From positions 1 through 5,323 of the forward strand of contig JAHEFC010000297.1 of the NCBI GenBank assembly GCA_024640385.1: a stretch of 5,323 bases of DNA, read 5' to 3'. This DNA comes from Sphingobacteriales bacterium (lineage in GTDB: Bacteria; Bacteroidota; Bacteroidia; Chitinophagales; Chitinophagaceae). This document shows positions 1 to 4,771 of this stretch, piece by piece. Numbering within the stretch: position 1 is the stretch's first letter; each line of letters starts with the position of its first letter. Both the position numbers and the translations under genes were made by a program. The notes under the pieces are model-generated. The model saw only the letters and a program-made list of their open reading frames with translations. It had not been told where the DNA came from and did not search any database.

Positions 1-768
1 AGATCGCCTGATATAATTGGCGTCAGGATAATACACAAACAGCACATTACCCTCTTTTATTTTGTCGATGATCTTTTTATTTATTTTTTCCGGAACTGCA
101 GGGCAACCCAGGCTTCTTCCCAGATAACCTTTACCGTTGATCACAGATTCGTTCGCATAGTCGGCACCGTGCATGACTATAGCTCTTGCCATGGCCATAT
201 CATTGATCCCTGTTTCTGTTCCCTCGAGTTTCAGTGAGTAACCATTTGATCCGCGATAGGTTTCCCTGGTGACATAGAACCCGAGACTGCTTTTATTGGA
301 AGAAGGTTTATTGGAAAAACTTCTTGCAAATTCCTGTCCTGAATTCCTTCCGTGAGAAACTACTGAGTTGTAAGCGATCTCCTGGTTCTTCAGGTCAACT
401 ACATATAATCTTTTTTCTTTAGACGACTTCGAAAAATCTATGATGGTGAGTATGCTGTCGGCACTTGCCAGTCCGCTGGCCCTGAGTTTTGAAAAACCTT
501 TCATGGCCATATCCAGCACATTGAACTGGAGGCCGGAGTCAGCGAGTCCTGAATTGAAATAGAGCAGGGATGAAAAAGTGAGTGATTTGTTGATCACCAT
601 AGCAGCGCCCACCGGCAGGGGGGTCGCCTTATTGCCTTCGGCATATGATGACTTTTTTGCGATTATCAGCATGGGCATGCCCAGGATGATGATCAAAGCC
701 ATGAATTTAGGTACGGAAAATTTCATGGTATTGGTTTTTCTGATCAGAAGTTTAAAAACGGACTCCAT
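1..768 (-). CDS. Murein L,D-transpeptidase (YkuD_2-type), 3' end cut off by window edge
   Basis: The reading frame is open for 256 codons from ATG 768 to base 1, so the C-terminus is missing. The family forms or remodels peptidoglycan cross-links through a catalytic cysteine, outside the cytoplasmic membrane. Visible hallmarks are SHGRNSG (residues 138-144), SSLGFY (160-165), GYSLKLEG (176-183), the HGA histidine at 200, and GRSLGCPAVP (217-226), where Cys222 is the expected nucleophile. This matches the Bacteroidota/Proteobacteria YkuD_2 type rather than classical ErfK/YbiS. A hydrophobic stretch at residues 21-37 is a signal peptide or anchor. An in-frame ATG at 726 (Met15, MKFSVPK) gives a more ordinary signal peptide and may be the true start; a TAA lies three codons before ATG 768. 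A TAnnTTTG box sits about 90 nt upstream, so it is probably transcribed on its own. Family assignment is firm; the start is not. Confidence 0.9.
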   Translation of the reverse strand, partial: MESVFKLLIRKTNTMKFSVPKFMALIIILGMPMLIIAKKSSYAEGNKATPLPVGAAMVINKSLTFSSLLYFNSGLADSGLQFNVLDMAMKGFSKLRASGLASADSILTIIDFSKSSKEKRLYVVDLKNQEIAYNSVVSHGRNSGQEFARSFSNKPSSNKSSLGFYVTRETYRGSNGYSLKLEGTETGINDMAMARAIVMHGADYANESVINGKGYLGRSLGCPAVPEKINKKIIDKIKEGNVLFVYYPDANYIRRS

Positions 769-857
769 AGCTGCTTATTGTATTTCAATTTTGAAAAAAC
801 AATTCTCTCTCTACAGTTGGTTGAACTGGTTGTTTTTAGGATTTGGACTTGGGATTG

Positions 858-865
858 CAAAGATA
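858..865 (-). promoter_or_regulatory. Bacteroidota -7 box for the L,D-transpeptidase gene
   Basis: On the minus strand this reads TATCTTTG, a full match to TAnnTTTG. No clear TTTG -33 partner is visible upstream. It would give a leader of about 85 nt before ATG 768, or about 125 nt before ATG 726. The 298-bp gap 769-1066 otherwise holds only AT-rich sequence and repeat copy 1. Confidence 0.45.
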
Positions 866-940
866 CCCCGCCTGTTTTTTAAAAACTAAGGATAACCGTT
901 AATCGGGCAGTATTATGACTTTTTTAGGCATTAGCGAATT

Positions 941-1060
941 CGATTGGCGGATTGACGAATTGACGGATTGGCGGATTGACGGATTGATAATCAATGAATT
1001 GTAATGGCAGTAGCCGATTTGTTAATCCGTTAATCCGCCAATCCGTCAATGCGCCAATCG
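941..1060. repeat. Inverted-repeat element, copy 1 (8-bp unit array, divergent centre)
   Basis: The left arm from 941 reads as CGATTGG, then CGGATTGA, CGAATTGA, CGGATTGG, CGGATTGA, CGGATTGA. The right arm, read from 1060 inwards on the other strand, gives CGATTGG, CGCATTGA, CGGATTGG, CGGATTAA, CGGATTAA. Both arms begin with the same 7-mer and follow CG-N-ATT-N-N with a strict 8-bp period, so they pair into a long imperfect stem. The centre (about 988-1022) is unlike the 19-nt core shared by copies 2 and 3. The element ends 6 nt after the stop codon of the membrane-protein gene. It could act as a 3' hairpin, but no T run follows it. Confidence 0.85.
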
Positions 1061-1066
1061 TTAAAG

Positions 1067-2197
1067 TCAGCCCGCGGTAAAATCAAGCCTGCACAGTTCG
1101 AGTGCCTGGTTCAGCCTACCCTGTTTCAGGCATGCTGTAAGTTGGAAAAGGCGGGGATAATAGAGGTCGTGTTCTTCTTTAAAAGCTTCCCGGAGATGGT
1201 CTTTTTCGAGTCCTGAGAGCTTGCCGTCGAAGGCTGCTGCCACCGTAAACAGGTCCAGCAGAAAATTCCTTTCCCAGGGTTCCACCCTGTTCAGCGTATG
1301 GAGAAATGCCTCCCAGTTATCATATTGATGGACTTCTTCTATTTTGAGGATATCCTGGAAATGGACCAGGAGGATGATCATATTAGGGTGATAGTTCTGG
1401 GTCATCACCACTGCGTTTCCGATGGAACGGAGGCATCCGAGTTTTGCGTTGTGGGAGAGCTTGTAGATCAGCCCTTCCCGCACCACATTGGCTGCGATCT
1501 CTTCTGCCAGGGCAAACCCGAATAACCGCAGGCGGGCTTCGTGAACCACTCTTTTGAGCACAACACCATTCCAGAACGCTTCCACCAGCAGCGCTTCATA
1601 GGCAATGGGGATGCCCATGATACTGGTCCCAACGGTAAAAACCAATAGCAATTTCAGCAATATATTGCTGATTATGATCTTGGCTTTGTAGAGAAGTCCA
1701 AGAATAAGGAGATTTTTCTTTGAGATTCTCTTAAAAGGGTCAATGCCGAGGATCTCCAGTTCGGGATCGGGGATCTCCAGGGCGGTACGGGCCAGGATAT
1801 TCTTCACGCCGAAGATCCCGTCCAGGTAATCCCGTTCGCGGGCGTGCATATTGATCAGTTCGCTCACTTCATGAACGGCTTTCAGGGAGATCAGGAAGAG
1901 GAGGTAGAATTCAATGAGGGTGGTAATAATGGTAGCTGCCAGAACAGCGCCATAATGGATATAGAAGGGGGCGTCGAAATATTTGACGTCAAACCATACA
2001 ATGGGGAAAACGAGAATGATGCCGGTGAGCGCGGAGAGCAAGATGCCTTTCTGTGAGATCTTCCGCACTTTGCGGCTGAGTTCTTCGTCTGAAATATCGA
2101 AGGGCTTATGATCTGACCTCCTGACCGAAAACCTGTTCAGGTAGAACAGTCCGAATCTTTCCAGTTTACCCTGGCGTTTGTTTTTGACTTCGATCAT
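1067..2197 (-). CDS. Membrane protein of unknown function with TerB-like C-terminal region
   Basis: A 376-residue protein I cannot assign to a named family. The N-terminus (1-50) is basic and probably cytoplasmic. Hydrophobic segments lie at about 51-69, 81-105 and 162-200, the last long enough for one or two passes. Between them is a polar loop with HEVSELINMHARERDYLDG (109-127). Residues 200-300 are mixed amphipathic helix. The C-terminal stretch from about 311 contains LFTVAAAFDGKLSGLEKDHL (317-336), which has the A-x-x-DGK-l-s-x-x-E pattern of TerB/DjlA-type helical domains; this resemblance is by eye only. The start at 2197 is the only Met before residue 117, and it lies 2 nt from repeat copy 2, leaving no ordinary upstream region. 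Transcription may therefore come by read-through from the thioredoxin genes or from within the repeat. The stop is followed after 6 nt by repeat copy 1. Confidence 0.8.
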   Translation of the reverse strand: MIEVKNKRQGKLERFGLFYLNRFSVRRSDHKPFDISDEELSRKVRKISQKGILLSALTGIILVFPIVWFDVKYFDAPFYIHYGAVLAATIITTLIEFYLLFLISLKAVHEVSELINMHARERDYLDGIFGVKNILARTALEIPDPELEILGIDPFKRISKKNLLILGLLYKAKIIISNILLKLLLVFTVGTSIMGIPIAYEALLVEAFWNGVVLKRVVHEARLRLFGFALAEEIAANVVREGLIYKLSHNAKLGCLRSIGNAVVMTQNYHPNMIILLVHFQDILKIEEVHQYDNWEAFLHTLNRVEPWERNFLLDLFTVAAAFDGKLSGLEKDHLREAFKEEHDLYYPRLFQLTACLKQGRLNQALELCRLDFTAG

Positions 2198-2199
2198 TA

Positions 2200-2294
2200 T
2201 AATTGGCGGATTGTCGAATTAACGGATTGGCGGATTCAAAGGTTGTTAATCCCTAAGAATCCGCCAATTCGTTAATGCGTCAATTCGTAAATCG
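2200..2294. repeat. Inverted-repeat element, copy 2 (95 bp, inverted relative to copy 3)
   Basis: Left-arm units are TAATTGG, CGGATTGT, CGAATTAA, CGGATTGG, CGGATTC. The right arm, read inwards on the other strand from 2294, gives CGATTTA, CGAATTGA, CGCATTAA, CGAATTGG, CGGATTC. A 19-nt core lies at 2238-2256. The reverse complement of the whole element aligns without gaps to copy 3 at 78 of 95 positions; 14 of the 15 arm differences fall at the N positions of CG-N-ATT-N-N and only two lie in the core. The right end is 1 nt from the stop of the small gene (2296-2298), and the left end is 2 nt from the ATG of the membrane-protein gene, so the element fills the entire intergenic gap. Confidence 0.92.
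2237..2244 (-). promoter_or_regulatory. Possible -7-like box inside repeat copy 2 core
   Basis: On the minus strand this reads AACCTTTG, one mismatch from TAnnTTTG. It sits about 40 nt upstream of the membrane-protein start and is the only promoter-like sequence in that gap. Copy 3 has the equivalent AACTTTTG in its core, pointing the other way. A weak match, given mainly because the gene has no other visible promoter. Confidence 0.15.
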
Positions 2295-2295
2295 A

Positions 2296-2457
2296 TCAGC
2301 TTCCCCTGGCTCCGCCGGTTTTGATCGGCTTTTTGACAGGTCCTGCTGATTTAGTGTTTGCCTTCGGAATGAATTTGGAAGAGCCGCCCGCCGGGCCGCC
2401 CTTGGCATTCTTGTTTCCGGCTTTGTTGCCCTTCTTATCGTTGATATGAAAGCCCAT
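2296..2457 (-). CDS. Small basic Gly/Lys/Asn-rich protein, 53 aa, unknown function
   Basis: ATG at 2457 opens a 53-codon frame ending in TGA at 2296-2298. The protein starts MGFHINDKKGNKAGNKNAKG and ends VKKPIKTGGARGS. It has 11 Lys and 1 Arg against a single Asp, and 11 Gly, with Pro, Ser, Thr and Asn making up most of the rest. It has no hydrophobic segment and no Cys, so it is likely a disordered, strongly cationic cytoplasmic protein. Binding to nucleic acid or ribosomes is a guess from charge alone. It lies 25 nt downstream of the thioredoxin stop on the same strand, so the two probably share the thioredoxin promoter. Repeat copy 2 begins 1 nt after the stop. Support for it being real is the clean start-to-stop fit between thioredoxin and the repeat and the biased but non-random composition. 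I do not recognise a family. Confidence 0.7.
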   Translation of the reverse strand: MGFHINDKKGNKAGNKNAKGGPAGGSSKFIPKANTKSAGPVKKPIKTGGARGS

Positions 2458-2482
2458 ATTTGAAATATTTCTATAAATATAA

Positions 2483-2848
2483 TTACTCTGCGTTTACCAA
2501 TAAGCGCTCTTCGATGATCTCTTTGAACACTTTTTTAGGAAATGCGCCTGGCTGCATCATGGGATCGCCTTCAACGGGGATGAACAGGAATGTTGGAATG
2601 CTCTGGATGCCGAAAACCGAGGCCAGTTCCATTTCCTTATCGGAATCCACTTTATAGATGAGCAGCTTTCCTTCGTATTCATCGGATAATTCTTCGAGTA
2701 TGGGGGCCACCATTTTGCAGGGACCGCACCAGTCGGCATAAAAATCTATGATAATGGGCAGGTCGCCCTTATGTTTCCATTCGGTCTCGGTTTCATAGTT
2801 GAAAACCTTGTCTTTAAAGTCTTGTGTGGTGAGTTTTTGTGTTGGCAT
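2483..2848 (-). CDS. trxA: Thioredoxin (WCGPC type)
   Basis: A 121-residue, single-domain thioredoxin, slightly longer than the usual 105-110 because of a short insert before the active site (about 17-28). It reduces disulfides in cytoplasmic proteins through the redox pair Cys41/Cys44 in WCGPC (40-44), preceded by the usual strand IIIDFYADW. The cis-proline is Pro85 in SIPTF (83-87). Strand and helix order follow the thioredoxin fold, and the C-terminal helix ends ERLLVNAE. No signal peptide or lipobox is present, so it is cytoplasmic and not a TlpA/ResA type. The start at 2848 follows a good Bacteroidota promoter at 2866-2894, implying a very short leader. The small basic gene follows 25 nt downstream. 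The pair sits between two inverted copies of the same repeat element. Thioredoxin reductase is not in the window. The symbol is by family, since Bacteroidota often have several paralogues. Confidence 0.93.
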   Translation of the reverse strand: MPTQKLTTQDFKDKVFNYETETEWKHKGDLPIIIDFYADWCGPCKMVAPILEELSDEYEGKLLIYKVDSDKEMELASVFGIQSIPTFLFIPVEGDPMMQPGAFPKKVFKEIIEERLLVNAE

Positions 2849-2865
2849 TCGCTCAAAATTTTAGG

Positions 2866-2894
2866 CAAAGTTACAGTTCAATAGATGTGCCAAA
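2866..2894 (-). promoter_or_regulatory. Promoter of the thioredoxin gene (TTTG-N17-TAACTTTG)
   Basis: On the minus strand, TTTG (2894-2891) is followed after 17 nt by TAACTTTG (2873-2866), a complete match to the Bacteroidota -33/-7 pattern. Transcription would start near 2860, about 12 nt before the ATG. Repeat copy 3 lies immediately upstream (from 2916), outside the promoter. Confidence 0.65.
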
Positions 2895-2915
2895 GGTGAG
2901 AATGGTCACAGAATA

Positions 2916-3010
2916 CAATTGGCGAATTGGCGGATTGGCGAATTAACGGATTCTTAGGGATCAACAACTTTTGAATCCGCTAATCCGCCAATGCGACAAT
3001 CCGTCAATTT
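2916..3010. repeat. Inverted-repeat element, copy 3 (95 bp, overlaps sulfatase stop)
   Basis: Left-arm units are CAATTGG, CGAATTGG, CGGATTGG, CGAATTAA, CGGATTC. The right arm read inwards from 3010 on the other strand is AAATTGA, CGGATTGT, CGCATTGG, CGGATTAG, CGGATTC. The 19-nt core at 2954-2972 differs from that of copy 2 (reverse-complemented) at two bases. The innermost CGGATTC pairs perfectly, so the core would form the loop of a long imperfect hairpin. The TGA stop of the sulfatase (3006-3004) is formed by the ATTGACGG sequence of the outer repeat units, so the element reaches into the 3' end of the gene. Confidence 0.92.
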
Positions 3011-4428
3011 GATTTCCCCGCCGGCCTTCTATTCTTTCCCGGATTATTGGTCAGGTCATCACCCATATCTTCGCGGGCTTCGTCCGCCAGCTTCATTAAC
3101 TGGGCCGCTACTTCAGGATAATCTTTTATAACATTGTATCGTTCCCCTGGATCCCTTCTGAGGTCGAACAATCCGCCTTCAAAGGCGAAGTTCTCATTGG
3201 CGCCGCCGGGTTGTCCATTTTTACCCGGAGAGAATCCTTCGTAAGTTCTGCCAGGATGCGGGAAAACCAATTTGAAATTTCCGTGGCGGACTGCTTCCAG
3301 GCTGTTTCGCCTGTAGTAATAGTAGAAAGTATTCCTTGGTTCTTTCGACATATCTCCCTGTAGCAGAGATACCAGGCTAACGCCATCGATCTTATTTTTT
3401 GGAAGAGGTGCGCCGGCGATTTCAGCGAGTGTTGGAAGGATATCAATGGCTGATGCCATTCTGTTACAAATGCTGCCTGCAGGGATCTTGCCTTTCCAGG
3501 AGATGATACAGGGAACACGTTGACCTCCTTCCCAGGTTCCGCCTTTGCCTTCCCTGAATCCCGCATTGCTTCCTGCGTGTTCTCCGTAATTATACCATGG
3601 TCCATTATCCGAAGTGATGATGATGATGGTATTCTTGTCCAGTTTGAGATCCGCCAGTGTTTTAGTGATCTGCCCAATGCTCCAGTCGAGTTCCATCAAC
3701 ACATCTCCATAGAGCCCCTGTTCGGATCTGCCTTTGAATTTCTCAGAAACAAATAGAGGTACGTGGGGAAGGGGGTGAGCGAGATATAGGAAGAAAGGCT
3801 TGTTTTTATTCTTCCTGATGAAGTTGATGGATCTCTCGGTAAAATTGGTAGTGAATTGAGCAGGATCGGGAGTAGTGGAAATGGTTTTAATTCCTTCAAT
3901 TAACGGCAGTGGAGGGTAATAGTTTTTTGCAGTAGGATGATTGGGCCACATATCGTGTGAATAGGGAATGCCATAAAATTCGTCGAATCCCTGAGCCGGG
4001 GGCAGGAATTCCGGTAAATGGCCAAGGTGCCATTTCCCAAACATTCCCGTGGTGTAACCTTTCTTTTTCAGAACCTCCGGGATAGTTTCCTCTTCAGGGT
4101 TCAGACCTGTTTTGGCGGTATGATCAAGGGCTCCGCTCATGTTGATGCGGTTAGGATAGCAACCGGTCATCAGGCCGGCCCTGGAAGCGGAACATACTGC
4201 CTGCGGCGAATAGAATTGGGTGAAGAACATGCCTTCACTGGCAAGCTTATCCATATGCAGGGTGGTATAACCCACAGCGCCTGTTCGGGAGAGGTCGCCA
4301 AAACCCAGATCGTCGAAATAAACGAGAATGATATTGGGGAGTTGTTTTTGTTGGGCGTTAGCGTTAATAAATGCTGAAGAGATGATATGAGCGAACAGCA
4401 GGAGTATTTTGAAAAATGTTCTTTTCAT
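3004..4428 (-). CDS. Secreted S1-family sulfatase (arylsulfatase type)
   Basis: A 474-residue sulfatase predicted to hydrolyse a sulfate ester outside the cytoplasm. The N-terminus is a signal peptide (hydrophobic 5-20) with likely cleavage after ANA at residue 25. Metal-site Asp39-Asp40 lie in YFDDLGFGD. The catalytic Cys79 is in CSASRAGLMTG, the site normally converted to formylglycine; Arg83 follows. Further active-site signatures are GKWHLG (131-136), HPLPH (218-222), SDNG (273-276) and GKGGTWEGG (294-302). The C-terminal subdomain has FDLRRDPGERYNV (421-433), typical of the family. The core motif has Ala where the consensus C/S-x-P-S-R has Pro, a known variant. Substrate (glycan or aryl sulfate) cannot be told from the sequence, and no polysaccharide-utilisation genes or maturase are in the window. 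A strong promoter lies about 140 nt upstream. The stop codon lies inside repeat copy 3. Confidence 0.95.
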   Translation of the reverse strand: MKRTFFKILLLFAHIISSAFINANAQQKQLPNIILVYFDDLGFGDLSRTGAVGYTTLHMDKLASEGMFFTQFYSPQAVCSASRAGLMTGCYPNRINMSGALDHTAKTGLNPEEETIPEVLKKKGYTTGMFGKWHLGHLPEFLPPAQGFDEFYGIPYSHDMWPNHPTAKNYYPPLPLIEGIKTISTTPDPAQFTTNFTERSINFIRKNKNKPFFLYLAHPLPHVPLFVSEKFKGRSEQGLYGDVLMELDWSIGQITKTLADLKLDKNTIIIITSDNGPWYNYGEHAGSNAGFREGKGGTWEGGQRVPCIISWKGKIPAGSICNRMASAIDILPTLAEIAGAPLPKNKIDGVSLVSLLQGDMSKEPRNTFYYYYRRNSLEAVRHGNFKLVFPHPGRTYEGFSPGKNGQPGGANENFAFEGGLFDLRRDPGERYNVIKDYPEVAAQLMKLADEAREDMGDDLTNNPGKNRRPAGKSN

Positions 4429-4455
4429 GTCAGGATGATGGCGGTTTGACTGGGT

Positions 4456-4470
4456 GATATTTCAAATATC
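4456..4470. promoter_or_regulatory. 15-nt dyad in the sulfatase leader (possible operator)
   Basis: GATATTT-C-AAATATC is a perfect 7-bp inverted repeat around one base, 27 nt upstream of the sulfatase start and within its predicted leader. A closely similar 13-nt dyad, ATATTT-G-AAATAT, lies at 2456-2468 across the start of the small basic gene. It could bind a dimeric regulator, but in AT-rich intergenic DNA it may be chance. Confidence 0.25.
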
Positions 4471-4556
4471 CGGAATATTACCATGTGCGTGTATCATTTT
4501 TCTAATGCCTTTGTGCATGTCAGGGTATCTGGTCTTCATTGTTTAGGCGCCCAAAC

Positions 4557-4571
4557 TGCTGAAAATCAGCA
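4557..4571. promoter_or_regulatory. Perfect 6-bp dyad at the predicted sulfatase transcription start
   Basis: TGCTGA-AAA-TCAGCA has 6-bp arms around a 3-nt centre. It lies 3-17 nt downstream of the minus-strand -7 box, where the sulfatase transcript should begin. It could be an operator or a 5'-end hairpin. It is not followed by a T run on either strand, so it is unlikely to be a terminator. Confidence 0.35.
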
Positions 4572-4573
4572 CT

Positions 4574-4602
4574 CAAAATTAGTTTTGTTGAAATATGACA
4601 AA
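4574..4602 (-). promoter_or_regulatory. Promoter of the sulfatase gene (TTTG-N17-TAATTTTG)
   Basis: On the minus strand TTTG (4602-4599) is followed after 17 nt by TAATTTTG (4581-4574), a complete match to the Bacteroidota pattern. The leader to ATG 4428 would be about 140 nt and includes the dyads at 4557-4571 and 4456-4470. It is interleaved with the divergent tRNA promoter. Confidence 0.55.
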
Positions 4603-4614
4603 CGTTTATTTTTG
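4584..4614 (+). promoter_or_regulatory. Promoter of tRNA-Asn (TTTG-N19-TATTTTTG)
   Basis: TTTG at 4584-4587 and TATTTTTG at 4607-4614 are separated by 19 nt, a complete match to the Bacteroidota pattern. The -7 box ends 9 nt before the mature tRNA, so the 5' leader would be only a few bases. The two divergent promoters share the same 41 bp and probably compete for RNA polymerase. Confidence 0.65.
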
Positions 4615-4623
4615 CAACCCCAT

Positions 4624-4697
4624 TCCTCAGTAGCTCAGTTGGTTAGAGCATCTGACTGTTAATCAGAGGGTCACTGGTTCAAGTCCAGTCTGAGGAG
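4624..4697 (+). tRNA. tRNA-Asn (anticodon GUU)
   Basis: A complete 74-nt cloverleaf. The acceptor arm TCCTCAG (4624-4630) pairs fully with CTGAGGA (4690-4696), with discriminator G4697. The D arm is GCTC/GAGC around AGTTGGTTA. The anticodon stem TCTGA/TCAGA encloses loop CTGTTAA, with anticodon GTT at 4658-4660. The T arm is ACTGG/CCAGT with loop TTCAAGT. The CCA end is not encoded (CGA follows), so it must be added by tRNA nucleotidyltransferase. A dedicated promoter precedes it and a terminator follows. Confidence 0.97.
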
Positions 4698-4706
4698 CGA
4701 AATGGT

Positions 4707-4743
4707 AAAACGGTTATACTTCATGGTATAGCCGTTTTTTTTT
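4707..4743 (+). terminator. Rho-independent terminator of tRNA-Asn
   Basis: The left arm AAAACGGTTATAC (4707-4719) pairs with GTATAGCCGTTTT (4726-4738) with a single U-G wobble and a 6-nt loop, and runs into a T tract ending at 4743. It begins 10 nt after the tRNA, so the tRNA is transcribed alone and the cupin downstream needs its own promoter. Confidence 0.9.
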
Positions 4744-4771
4744 GTGGTAATTTTATCTGACATTGATTAAG

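Noticed and set aside
10..22. TAATTGGCG-like match to the repeat unit inside the L,D-transpeptidase
   Set aside because: It encodes the conserved P-D-A-N-Y-I end of the domain, has no second unit in phase and no inverted partner.
578..889. Plus-strand open frame of 103 codons
   Set aside because: It overlaps the N-terminal half and the upstream region of the L,D-transpeptidase on the opposite strand; the minus-strand frame carries all the family motifs, and the plus-strand translation resembles nothing.
2557..2739. 60-codon minus-strand frame inside thioredoxin
   Set aside because: It is an out-of-frame shadow of the thioredoxin gene with no features of its own.
941..3010. Repeats considered as a CRISPR array
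   Set aside because: The units are 8 bp, contiguous, without spacers, and arranged as inverted arms; no cas gene is present.
3126..4377. Several open frames antisense to or out of frame with the sulfatase (3126-3677, 3520-3756, 3696-3899, 4018-4377)
   Set aside because: All lie within the sulfatase, which has an unbroken frame with every catalytic motif; the alternatives have no recognisable domain.
4624..4743. tRNA-Asn as an integration site for a mobile element
   Set aside because: There is no integrase, and I saw no direct repeat of the tRNA 3' end elsewhere in the window; a normal terminator follows directly.
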